Source: Campylobacterota bacterium
GTDB lineage: Bacteria; Campylobacterota; Campylobacteria; Campylobacterales; Sulfurovaceae
NCBI GenBank assembly: GCA_030595845.1
Contig: JAUVCL010000113.1
Location: 1-6,333 of the forward strand
Reading direction: 5' to 3'
Length of the DNA stretch: 6,333 nt
In this document: positions 1 to 5,984 of the stretch, piece after piece
Numbering within the stretch: the first letter of the stretch is position 1
Layout: each line of letters opens with the position of its first letter
Made by a program: the position numbers and the translations under genes
Notes under the pieces: generated by a model
Seen by the model: the letters and a program-made list of their open reading frames with translations, nothing else
What the model was told of the DNA's origin: nothing
The model's database searches: none

Positions 1-274
1 GTTTTTGTCCCATGACATAGGTGACGGTTAATTTTACTTTCCCGTTGTCATAATAAGAAGTATAAAGGCCATTCTCTTTACCATTTTCAAAATTGACTTG
101 TGATTTGATTTTGCCTTTTTCGTTATACCACCAGGTCATACCCTGTCTTTTTCCATCCATATAAGTAGATTTTTGAGTATTGTCTTCAACTATGTATTTT
201 TTAGCATGGATGAGTGTAGGTAAGATGATAGCTACAGTAGTGGCAATAGATAATGCTTTTAGTTTAGAATACAT
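1..274 (-). CDS. Exported MORN-variant repeat protein (YwqK-like), 3' part outside window
   Basis: This is the first 91 codons of a minus-strand gene that continues beyond position 1. The ATG at 274-272 is preceded by a strong Shine-Dalgarno, AAGGAGT (complement of 281-287), 6 nt away, which fixes the start. Residues 1-24 form a signal peptide: Lys at 4 and 6, a hydrophobic stretch from about 7 to 22, and an H-A end at 23-24 followed by KKY. There is no lipobox Cys, so the product is probably periplasmic or secreted. From about residue 37, units of the form Y-x-D-G-K-x-x-G-x-x-x-x-Y/W-Y-x-x-G-K recur about every 23 residues, the pattern of the MORN_2/YwqK family. The stop codon of the upstream gene forms part of its Shine-Dalgarno region (12-nt gap), so the two paralogue-like genes are very likely co-transcribed. 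The molecular role is unknown. The family is often labelled 'antitoxin' after Bacillus YwqK, but an export signal argues against a cytoplasmic antitoxin role. Confidence 0.8.
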   Translation of the reverse strand, partial: MYSKLKALSIATTVAIILPTLIHAKKYIVEDNTQKSTYMDGKRQGMTWWYNEKGKIKSQVNFENGKENGLYTSYYDNGKVKLTVTYVMGQK

Positions 275-286
275 AGGAAGACTCCT

Positions 287-967
287 TTAGTCTGCTTTTC
301 TGTTATTTGGATTAAAGTCCAATCCTTTAAGCGCTTCGATGGTTGCATCAGGTTTTTTAGCCTGCACTTTTTTCATCACATTGATAGGTCTGTCCATTTT
401 GTATATTTCTGTTTTAATGACCTTACCTTGCTTATCATACCAACGTTTTTTACCCTCTTTGTAACCACGTATATACATTACGTCATTATTGAGTGAACCA
501 TCTTCATTATACTCTTTTTGTACCCCTTCTTTACGAGCGCTTTTAAAAGTGACTTCGGAAGCGAGTTTGCCTGTACTGAAATAGTATTTTTCCGGCCCCT
601 CTTTATGGTCATTGATATAGTTGACTTCAATACGTAATTCACCGTTGGCATAAAAGATGATATTGAGTCCGTGACGCAGACCTTTTTTAAAATTTATCAT
701 TTCGAGGTGTTTACCATCTCTGTCATACCAATCCATTGCACCTTCTCTTTTCCCCTCTCTGTTTATGACAGTAAAAGCGAGATCACCGGTGTTATAGTAG
801 ACTTTTTCCATGCCATCTTTAATGCCCTCTGCGGTATCAGTTCTTGTACCGTTTTTGTATTCGATCTGAGATTTCACAACACCGTCTTTAAAGTGTTCTG
901 TAAAAAGTTCTGCATGAAGTATTGAGGCGGCAAAAAAAGTGAGTGTTGTTAAAAGTATTTTTTTCAT
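287..967 (-). CDS. Exported MORN-variant repeat protein (YwqK-like), 226 aa
   Basis: I chose the ATG at 967-965 because it begins a clean signal peptide: two Lys at 2-3, a hydrophobic core at about 4-16, and L-H-A at 17-19 before E20. A longer reading from a TTG at 994 would put nine polar residues ahead of it. The only Shine-Dalgarno-like stretch (AAGGA, complement of 982-986 region) is about 14 nt upstream of the ATG, longer than ideal, so the start is probable rather than certain. The mature protein is roughly six degenerate units of 23-25 residues between about 47 and 190. Each is built around E-G-x-x-x-x-Y-Y/W-Y-x-x-G-x-L, for example at 74-86, 98-110, 123-134, 147-158 and 171-182. The last 35 residues are Lys/Asn-rich and outside the repeats. 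Repeats of this kind form stacked beta-hairpins. No catalytic motif or membrane helix is seen beyond the signal. It lies directly upstream of a second protein of the same type, probably in one operon. Specific function is unknown. Confidence 0.85.
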   Translation of the reverse strand: MKKILLTTLTFFAASILHAELFTEHFKDGVVKSQIEYKNGTRTDTAEGIKDGMEKVYYNTGDLAFTVINREGKREGAMDWYDRDGKHLEMINFKKGLRHGLNIIFYANGELRIEVNYINDHKEGPEKYYFSTGKLASEVTFKSARKEGVQKEYNEDGSLNNDVMYIRGYKEGKKRWYDKQGKVIKTEIYKMDRPINVMKKVQAKKPDATIEALKGLDFNPNNRKAD

Positions 968-1045
968 AGTGCGGTAGTTTGTCCTTGTATTCAATATGAC
1001 AAGTTGTACGAGCTAAACGCTGTGTTGATCACAACGATAGCATAG

Positions 1046-1068
1046 CTTTTTTGATTGTTACAAAAAAG
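1046..1068. repeat. AT-rich inverted repeat, possible weak bidirectional terminator
   Basis: CTTTTTTG (1046-1053) and CAAAAAAG (1061-1068) are perfect 8-bp complements around a 7-nt loop. It lies 5 nt beyond the stop of the CoA-binding gene on the minus strand, ahead of the MORN-repeat operon. The stem is nearly all A-T with a single G-C pair at each end, so a hairpin would be weak. It could act as a poor terminator, or the A/T tracts could be upstream promoter sequence for the MORN genes: TATGCT, the complement of 1039-1044, follows on the minus strand and is a mediocre -10. The rest of the 968-1072 spacer shows nothing I can name with confidence. Confidence 0.3.
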
Positions 1069-1072
1069 TGTT

Positions 1073-1501
1073 CTAGAAGAGTGCTTTGTGTTCTACCATT
1101 GCACAGTAATTCTGTACCACATTGATACCGGCATCTTTTACACGTTGTGCTGCATCGTTGTTGATGAGTTCTAGTTGTGTCCAGTATGTTTTGACATCTC
1201 CTCTTGCAATGACGGCATCAGCAATGGCACCGAGGGCTGCTGGTTTTCTAAAGACGACGACCATATCTACAGGCTCAGGGATTTCTGCTAGACTTCTGTA
1301 AACTTTTTGACCTAAAATCTCATCATGTTTAGGGTATACAGGTATCATTTTGTAACCTGCATCTCTTAGGTAGTGTGCCACATGGTTACTGGCTTTAGTG
1401 TCATCTGGTGATGCTCCCAAAACGGCGATGGTTTTGGCTTCTTCAAAATATTTCTTCATCTCTTCACTGTTGCTATTGATTCTCGGTAGTTCACATTCCA
1501 T
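1073..1501 (-). CDS. CoA-binding Rossmann-fold protein (YccU/CoA_binding_2 family), 142 aa
   Basis: A small cytoplasmic protein of the CoA_binding_2 family, near that family's usual length. The nucleotide-binding loop V-L-G-A-S-P is at 27-32, after a short amphipathic N-terminus. It is followed by the family's helix at about 36-48, the 'IPVYPKHDEILGQKVYRSL' strand-turn region at 53-71, V-D-M-V-V-V-F at 78-84, the W-T-Q-L-E segment at 107-111, and the C-terminal N-Y-C-A-M-V-E-H at 131-138, which matches the family's conserved (N/D)-x-C-x-x-x-E-H ending. These proteins resemble the CoA-binding domain of succinyl-CoA synthetase alpha but lack the catalytic partner. Their physiological role is not settled. 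The ATG at 1501-1499 has AAAGGA (complement of 1511-1516 region) about 9 nt upstream. The gene is transcribed away from ilvA across a 54-bp spacer, so the two share a promoter region, but no functional link is shown. Confidence 0.9.
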   Translation of the reverse strand: MECELPRINSNSEEMKKYFEEAKTIAVLGASPDDTKASNHVAHYLRDAGYKMIPVYPKHDEILGQKVYRSLAEIPEPVDMVVVFRKPAALGAIADAVIARGDVKTYWTQLELINNDAAQRVKDAGINVVQNYCAMVEHKALF

Positions 1502-1517
1502 AATTATCTATCCTTTG

Positions 1518-1526
1518 TGATATAAT
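1518..1526 (+). promoter_or_regulatory. Extended -10 promoter for ilvA-ppx
   Basis: TG at 1518-1519, one base, then a perfect TATAAT at 1521-1526 forms a consensus extended -10 element. Transcription would start near 1533, giving a leader of about 23 nt that contains AGGA at 1546-1549, 6 nt before the ilvA ATG. No clear -35 is seen, which is usual for Campylobacterota sigma-70 promoters. A second TATAAT lies at 1535-1540, but a start from it would fall inside the ribosome-binding site, so the first box is the better candidate. Confidence 0.65.
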
Positions 1527-1535
1527 TCTTCCAAT

Positions 1536-1541
1536 ATAATA
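1536..1541 (-). promoter_or_regulatory. Candidate -10 box for the CoA-binding gene
   Basis: On the minus strand the complement of 1536-1541 reads TATTAT, a one-mismatch -10 box. A start about 7 nt downstream would give a leader of roughly 28 nt before the ATG at 1501, with the AAAGGA ribosome site inside it. It lies between and partly overlaps the two plus-strand TATAAT boxes of ilvA, as the short divergent spacer requires. AT-rich sequence makes chance matches common. Confidence 0.35.
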
Positions 1542-1555
1542 ATCTAGGAAAGATA

Positions 1556-2767
1556 ATGTTAGACTTAAACAGTATAGAGAAAGCTTATGAAAGAGTATCA
1601 GGTGTGGTGTATCGTACACCTTTCTCGTTTGCACCTATTTTAAGCAAAATATCCGGATATGAAGTCTATTTGAAAAAAGAGAATCTTCAGCGTACGGGAG
1701 CTTTTAAGCTCAGAGGTGCTTTTAATAAAATTTCTACGATTATAGAAGCAGGAGACAGAGGTGGTGTGGTAGCTGCTTCAGCAGGTAACCATGCACAGGG
1801 CGTGGCTTTTTCAGCGAAACATTTTGGCATAGACGCAACGATTATCATGCCTGAATCAACACCGCTTACTAAAGTATTGGGTGTGAAAGAACTTGATGCA
1901 ACTGTCATTCTTCATGGAAGCAACTATGATGAAGCTTATGCCTATGCAGTGACTTTTGCTAAAGAAAACAACTATACATTTGTGCACCCCTTTACAGATG
2001 ATGAAGTGATGTCTGGACAGGGGACAGTGACATTGGAAATGTTTGAAGAGGTGGGTGACTTGGATGCCATTGTCATACCTGTTGGGGGTGGAGGGCTCAT
2101 TTCTGGTATGTCTGTAGCATCTAGAGCCTTACGACCTGAGTGTAAGATCATCGGCATATCTTCTGCGGGTGCTCCGGCGATGAAAAAATCGTACGATGCA
2201 CAGACAGCGATAGATACGATAACTGTCCGAACCATTGCTGACGGGATTGCAGTACGTGATACTTCTCCTATTACCCTAGAGCATATTTTAAAGTATGTTG
2301 ATAGTTTTGAAACAGTTTGTGAAGACGAGATAGCTGCAGCGATACTCTTTTTACTGGAAAAACAGAAAGTTTTAGTGGAAGGTGCAGGTGCAGTAGGTGT
2401 TGCTGCACTTTTACATGGAAAGATAGATCTGCCTAAAGGTTCCAAAGTAGGTATAGTACTAAGTGGTGGGAACATTGATGTAACAATGCTCTCTCTTATT
2501 ATTGAAAAAGGTCTGATGAAGTCTGCGCGAAAAATGAAACTGCTTGTCACACTTATCGATAAGCCAGGTGCTTTGCAGGACTTTACGGAGATACTCACAA
2601 ATATAGGTGCGAATATTGTACAGATAGGCTACGATAGAACATCTATAGACCTTGAATTTGGAGATGCCCATGTTTCTGTATCGTTAGAGACTAAAGGGGT
2701 CGAACACCAGGAGCAGATACGTGAGCAACTTAAAAAAGGCGGATTTTCTTTTAAAGAAGAGAACTGA
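1556..2767 (+). CDS. ilvA: Threonine ammonia-lyase (threonine dehydratase), 403 aa, with C-terminal ACT domain
   Basis: A PLP enzyme that deaminates L-threonine to 2-oxobutanoate and ammonia, the committed step of isoleucine synthesis, in the cytoplasm. The fold-type II catalytic domain spans about 5-315. K51, in G-A-F-K-L-R-G-A (48-55), should be the PLP Schiff-base lysine. S-A-G-N-H-A-Q-G at 75-82 is the Asn loop that binds the cofactor and substrate, and G-G-G-G-L at 177-181 is the phosphate-binding loop. Residues about 328-400 form one ACT domain (L-V-T-L-I-D-K-P-G-A-L near its start), a likely amino-acid sensor. At 403 aa it is shorter than E. coli IlvA (514 aa, two regulatory subdomains) and longer than catabolic TdcB (about 329 aa). 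It matches the single-ACT class found in many bacteria. Whether isoleucine inhibits it cannot be read from sequence. AGGA at 1546-1549 supports the ATG at 1556. Its TGA overlaps the ATG of the next gene by one base, implying translational coupling. Confidence 0.95.
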   Translation: MLDLNSIEKAYERVSGVVYRTPFSFAPILSKISGYEVYLKKENLQRTGAFKLRGAFNKISTIIEAGDRGGVVAASAGNHAQGVAFSAKHFGIDATIIMPESTPLTKVLGVKELDATVILHGSNYDEAYAYAVTFAKENNYTFVHPFTDDEVMSGQGTVTLEMFEEVGDLDAIVIPVGGGGLISGMSVASRALRPECKIIGISSAGAPAMKKSYDAQTAIDTITVRTIADGIAVRDTSPITLEHILKYVDSFETVCEDEIAAAILFLLEKQKVLVEGAGAVGVAALLHGKIDLPKGSKVGIVLSGGNIDVTMLSLIIEKGLMKSARKMKLLVTLIDKPGALQDFTEILTNIGANIVQIGYDRTSIDLEFGDAHVSVSLETKGVEHQEQIREQLKKGGFSFKEEN

Positions 2768-3666
2768 TGATAGCGATTGATCTAGGTTCAAATACCTTAC
2801 GTGCATTAGAGTATGATTGTGAGAAGGGCAAGTATATATCTGTCTATGAAAAGGTTGTCAAGACAGCAGATGGTTTGGCAGAACACGGTTTTGTCAATGA
2901 AGAAGCTGTAAGCAGGGTCATCACAGCGATAAAAGAAGCACAAGAGAAGATGGTTTTTTCTTCTCTTGTTAAAGCAGTGACAACTGAAGCCATACGCAGA
3001 GCATCTAATGCATCGGAAGTACTTGCCAAGATCGAAAGAGAAACGGGGGTGAGTTTTGAGATTATCTCTGGTGATGAAGAGGCAAGATTGACACTGTTGG
3101 CAGTGCAACATAGACTTTCCAAATTGCAATATGCATCAGATACTTTTGTGCTTATAGATATAGGTGGAGGGTCGACTGAATTGATCTTCCATTATGGAGA
3201 TGAGACGGTATCTAAGAGTTTCCCCGTGGGTATTGTGACGATAGCCCAAACGTATGAAACCTTGAAAAACATAGAAAAAGCACTCCCCAAAGAGATGCTG
3301 GATATACAAATGTTCTGTGCAGAAATGTATGCAACAAAAGCTAAGGTGAACTCCTTTGTTGCTACAGCAGGTACGCCTACGACGGTAGCCGCAATGAAGC
3401 TTGGTTTTAATTATGAAAGCTATGATGCCTCAAAAATAAATGGTACCTCATTGATGCTGGATGAGTTAGATCTTTATTTAAATAAATTACTCTCTATGCC
3501 TTTTGAAGAGCGAGAAGTTACTGTAGGTACTGGACGTTCTGATCTTATTGCTGCAGGTATACTTATCTATAAACAACTTTATATGATGTTAGAATTTGAT
3601 AGGTGTGTGGTGGTAGATGATGGGCTACGTGAGGGCGTTGCCTTGGACTTTTGCAATAAACTCTAA
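2767..3666 (+). CDS. Ppx/GppA family phosphatase, single-domain form, 299 aa
   Basis: A member of the exopolyphosphatase/guanosine-pentaphosphate phosphohydrolase family (ASKHA actin-like fold), whose enzymes release phosphate from polyphosphate and/or convert pppGpp to ppGpp. Visible signatures in order are: I-D-L-G-S-N-T-L-R at 4-12 (phosphate loop 1); V-T-T-E-A-I-R-R-A at 71-79, equivalent to the usual A-T-x-A-x-R; I-S-G-D-E-E-A at 100-106, with the catalytic-type glutamate at 104 or 105; D-I-G-G-G-S-T-E-L at 131-139 (phosphate loop 2); T-A-G-T-P-T-T at 200-206; G-R-S-D-L-I-A-A-G at 256-264; and D-D-G-L-R-E-G at 284-290. The protein stops after the two actin-like halves and lacks the C-terminal HD-like domain of E. 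coli Ppx and GppA (about 500 aa). Substrate preference cannot be decided from sequence. The ATG at 2767 shares its A with the ilvA TGA. I see no strong separate ribosome site, so expression is probably coupled to ilvA. Confidence 0.9.
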   Translation: MIAIDLGSNTLRALEYDCEKGKYISVYEKVVKTADGLAEHGFVNEEAVSRVITAIKEAQEKMVFSSLVKAVTTEAIRRASNASEVLAKIERETGVSFEIISGDEEARLTLLAVQHRLSKLQYASDTFVLIDIGGGSTELIFHYGDETVSKSFPVGIVTIAQTYETLKNIEKALPKEMLDIQMFCAEMYATKAKVNSFVATAGTPTTVAAMKLGFNYESYDASKINGTSLMLDELDLYLNKLLSMPFEEREVTVGTGRSDLIAAGILIYKQLYMMLEFDRCVVVDDGLREGVALDFCNKL

Positions 3667-3677
3667 TCTTTTTTAGC

Positions 3678-3683
3678 TATAAT
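3678..3683 (+). promoter_or_regulatory. -10 promoter box for ilvB-ilvN
   Basis: A perfect TATAAT at 3678-3683 lies in the 47-bp spacer after the ppx-like gene, preceded by a T-rich tract (3667-3674) as in many Campylobacterota promoters. The predicted start is near 3690, giving a leader of about 24 nt with GGAG at 3702-3705, 8 nt before the ilvB ATG. A second TATAAT at 3693-3698 lies too close to the ribosome site to be the main box. Read-through from ilvA-ppx is also possible because I see no terminator hairpin between 3667 and 3713. Confidence 0.6.
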
Positions 3684-3713
3684 CAAACAAAATATAATAA
3701 TGGAGTGTAAACC

Positions 3714-5411
3714 ATGCAGATGAGTGGTGCACAAATGGTATGTGAAGCGATTATTGCTGAGGGTGTTAAGACCGTATTTGGTTACCCTGGCGGCGCGATC
3801 ATGCACGTTTATGATGAAGTATACAAACAAAATGGGTTCGAACATATTTTGAACCGTCACGAACAAGCTTCTGTTCACGCAGCAGATGGATATGCAAGAG
3901 CAACAGGTGAAGTAGGGGTAGCAATGGTTACTTCCGGACCTGGTTTTACCAATGCAGTCACAGGACTTGCAACAGCATATATGGATTCTATTCCTCTTGT
4001 TGTTATCTCTGGACAGGTACCTTCACAGCTTATCGGTACAGATGGCTTCCAGGAAATTGATGCCGTAGGTATTTCCAGACCTTGTACAAAACATAACTTT
4101 TTGGTACGTTCACTTGAAGAGCTTCCTCGTTTATTGAAAGAAGCATTTTACATTGCACGCTCTGGAAGACCAGGGCCGGTACTGATAGATATTCCTAAAG
4201 ATATCACTGTAGACATTGGTGAATTTATTTATCCTGATTCTGTAGATATCCCAACGTATAAACCGACATATAAAGGCAATAAAAGACAGATAGAAAAAGC
4301 TGTTGAAGCAATGAAAGCTGCGAAAAAACCTTTGCTTTATATCGGTGGGGGTGTAGTCCTTTCAAATGCAAGTGACCTCGTCCGTGAATTGGCTGAAAAA
4401 ACACAGATACCTGCTGTTGAAACATTGATGGCAAGAGGGGTACTGGGTGCGAAGAATCCATTGCTTCTTGGTATGCTTGGAATGCATGGTAATTATGCTT
4501 CAAATATGGCAATGTCTGAGACGGATCTGGTTATCTCACTGGGTGCAAGATTTGATGACAGGGTAACAGGTAAACTTTCAGAGTTTGCCAAGTATGCGGA
4601 TATCATTCATGTTGATATTGATGCAGCGAACATTGGCAAACTTGTTGATGTTGATTATCCTATTGTTGGAGATATTACTGAGGTGGTTGAAGCAATGCTT
4701 CCACAGCTTGATGGTATAGATACAGACAGATTTGAAGCATGGAGAAATATCTTAAAGCGTTATGATGAGCTGCATCCTCAGTCTTTTGTTGATTCTGATG
4801 AAGTGATCAAACCGCAGTGGGCTATTGAGCGTATCGGTGAACTTGTGGGTGAGAACGCGATCATTACTTCAGATGTTGGACAGCATCAGATGTGGGCAGC
4901 ACAGCATTTCCCTTTTGACAGACCACGTCAATGGATCAACTCTGGTGGACTTGGAACTATGGGATTTGGTTTTCCTGCAGCACTTGGTGTTAAAAAAGCA
5001 TTTCCTGAAAAAACAGTTATCAATATCACTGGAGACGGGTCAATACTCATGAATATGCAAGAGTTAGTGACTGCGGCTGAGTACAAAATACCGGTGATCA
5101 ACCTCATACTGAATAATCATTTTCTGGGAATGGTAAGACAGTGGCAAACGTTCTTTTATGAAAAACGTTATTCTGAAACAGATTTATCATTTCAGCCAAA
5201 CTGGAAAGCCTTAGCAGAGGCATGTGGTGGTATCGGGTATGATGTGACAACAAAAGAAGAATTTGATGCAGCGATCAAAGATGCAATAGAACAAGATAAA
5301 GTATGTTTTATGAACGTCATAGTGAACCGTTTTGAAGATGTACTACCGATGGTTCCATCGGGTGGTGCACTGTTTAACATGATGTTGCCTCAAAAAGTGG
5401 AGGGGAAATAA
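3714..5411 (+). CDS. ilvB: Acetohydroxyacid (acetolactate) synthase, large catalytic subunit, 565 aa
   Basis: The ThDP/FAD/Mg-dependent enzyme that joins pyruvate with pyruvate (to 2-acetolactate, valine/leucine) or with 2-oxobutanoate (to 2-aceto-2-hydroxybutanoate, isoleucine). All three family domains are present: N-terminal PYR domain about 1-165 with the catalytic glutamate E50 in R-H-E-Q-A; central FAD-binding domain about 190-325 including G-A-R-F-D-D-R at 277-283; and C-terminal PP domain about 365-540. The ThDP-Mg motif starts at G-D-G-S (440-443) and ends at N-N (467-468). G-M-V-R-Q-W at 472-477 is the active-site segment whose Trp favours 2-oxobutanoate and forms part of the herbicide site in characterised enzymes. 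Length matches the biosynthetic IlvB/IlvI/IlvG class rather than catabolic AlsS, and the adjacent regulatory subunit confirms this. The ATG at 3714 has GGAG at 3702-3705. Its TAA overlaps the ilvN ATG by one base, suiting equal production of both subunits. It could equally be named ilvI. Confidence 0.97.
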   Translation: MQMSGAQMVCEAIIAEGVKTVFGYPGGAIMHVYDEVYKQNGFEHILNRHEQASVHAADGYARATGEVGVAMVTSGPGFTNAVTGLATAYMDSIPLVVISGQVPSQLIGTDGFQEIDAVGISRPCTKHNFLVRSLEELPRLLKEAFYIARSGRPGPVLIDIPKDITVDIGEFIYPDSVDIPTYKPTYKGNKRQIEKAVEAMKAAKKPLLYIGGGVVLSNASDLVRELAEKTQIPAVETLMARGVLGAKNPLLLGMLGMHGNYASNMAMSETDLVISLGARFDDRVTGKLSEFAKYADIIHVDIDAANIGKLVDVDYPIVGDITEVVEAMLPQLDGIDTDRFEAWRNILKRYDELHPQSFVDSDEVIKPQWAIERIGELVGENAIITSDVGQHQMWAAQHFPFDRPRQWINSGGLGTMGFGFPAALGVKKAFPEKTVINITGDGSILMNMQELVTAAEYKIPVINLILNNHFLGMVRQWQTFFYEKRYSETDLSFQPNWKALAEACGGIGYDVTTKEEFDAAIKDAIEQDKVCFMNVIVNRFEDVLPMVPSGGALFNMMLPQKVEGK

Positions 5412-5890
5412 TGAAAAATTCAATTAATGAAAGACGTGTTATTTCTGTTATCGTTCTCAATGAAAGTTCAGTTCTAGCACGTATAACAGCACTCTTCGCA
5501 GGACGTGGATATAATATCGAATCTCTTACCGTAGCACCTATACCTGATAGTGATATGTCACATATCACTATCGCTACTAATGGGTCGGCTAAAGTGATGG
5601 AACAAATTACAAAGCAGTTGCATAAGTTGATTCCTGTCTACAAAGTCATCGAACATGAAGAGATGGTTGAAAAAGAGATGGTTTTAGCTAAATTTCCAAT
5701 CACAGAACACCTTTCAGATGTCGGAGCTTTATGTGCTGCGTACAATGGTGGTATTGTCAATGTTGGTAAAGAGATGATTATTGCAATGGTTGCAGATGAG
5801 CCTAAGCGTATTAAACATTTTATAGAAGCAGCACAGCGTTATAATCCATATGAGATTGTACGTGGCGGCGTGGTTGCTATAGAGCGCTAA
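5411..5890 (+). CDS. ilvN: Acetohydroxyacid synthase, small regulatory subunit, 159 aa
   Basis: The regulatory partner of the preceding catalytic subunit: it activates the enzyme and normally confers valine feedback inhibition. An N-terminal ACT domain spans about 9-80, with L-N-E-S-S-V-L at 16-22 and the hallmark R-G-Y-N-I-E-S-L-T-V-A-P at 32-43. A C-terminal ALS_ss_C domain spans about 85-157, ending near R-G-G-V-V-A-I-E-R. At 159 aa it is the two-domain IlvH type (E. coli IlvH 163 aa) rather than the one-domain E. coli IlvN (96 aa), so ilvH would be an equally good name. GGAGG at 5399-5403, inside the last ilvB codons and 7 nt from the ATG, supports the start. Aligned by eye to E. coli IlvH, G14 is replaced by S20 and S17 by A23, both in the valine-binding turn, while the Asn pair (N17, N35) is kept, so feedback strength may differ. 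Confidence 0.96.
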   Translation: MKNSINERRVISVIVLNESSVLARITALFAGRGYNIESLTVAPIPDSDMSHITIATNGSAKVMEQITKQLHKLIPVYKVIEHEEMVEKEMVLAKFPITEHLSDVGALCAAYNGGIVNVGKEMIIAMVADEPKRIKHFIEAAQRYNPYEIVRGGVVAIER

Positions 5891-5900
5891 GACAAGCAAA

Positions 5901-5931
5901 CTCGTTCCCATGCTTTGCGTGGGAATGCATA
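5901..5931 (+). repeat. Left REP-like unit
   Basis: The hairpin has TTCCCATGC at 5905-5913, loop TTT at 5914-5916, and GCGTGGGAA at 5917-5925: a 9-bp stem with one T-G wobble (5911 with 5919). It is flanked by CTCG on the 5' side (5901-5904) and TGCATA on the 3' side (5926-5931). Both flanks are preserved exactly in the right unit. The unit begins 10 nt after the ilvN stop codon. Confidence 0.85.
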
Positions 5932-5932
5932 C

Positions 5933-5949
5933 TTCAATTGTGAATTGAA
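5933..5949. repeat. Small hairpin in the spacer of the REP pair
   Basis: TTCAATT (5933-5939) and AATTGAA (5943-5949) are perfect 7-bp complements around a GTG loop. It starts one base after the left REP-like unit. The stem is AT-rich, with only one G-C pair, so its stability is modest. BIME spacers often carry such secondary motifs, but chance is possible in AT-rich DNA. Confidence 0.5.
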
Positions 5950-5975
5950 AGCAAATATTTCTTCGTTTATCAAAG

Positions 5976-5984
5976 TGATATATG
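5976..5984 (+). promoter_or_regulatory. Weak candidate extended -10 for lpxD
   Basis: TG at 5976-5977, one base, then TATATG at 5979-5984 resembles an extended -10 with two mismatches and overlaps the edge of the right REP-like unit. A start near 5991 would put the right hairpin at the extreme 5' end of the lpxD transcript. I see no better promoter in the gap. The TATAAA at 6023-6028 is too close to the ribosome site to serve. lpxD may simply be read through from ilvBN. Confidence 0.2.

Noticed and set aside
671..925. 84-codon open frame on the plus strand inside the MORN-repeat gene
   Set aside because: It overlaps the signal-peptide and repeat coding sequence on the other strand, with no ribosome site of note and no recognisable motif.
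1021..1033. TGTGTTGATCACA, a possible CRP/FNR-type operator upstream of the MORN genes
   Set aside because: It has TGTG/CACA arms with a 5-nt centre, but the spacing fits neither CRP (TGTGA-N6-TCACA) nor FNR (TTGAT-N4-ATCAA). A single short palindrome in a spacer is weak evidence.
1502..1555. Leader-peptide attenuator for ilvA (and likewise 3667-3713 for ilvB)
   Set aside because: The spacers are 54 and 47 bp, too short for a leader peptide rich in Ile/Val/Leu codons plus alternative hairpins, and none is visible.
1972..2598. 208-codon open frame on the minus strand opposite ilvA
   Set aside because: It is antisense to clearly conserved IlvA sequence, and its Ser/Pro/Ile-rich translation matches no fold I recognise. 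It is a shadow of ilvA codon bias.
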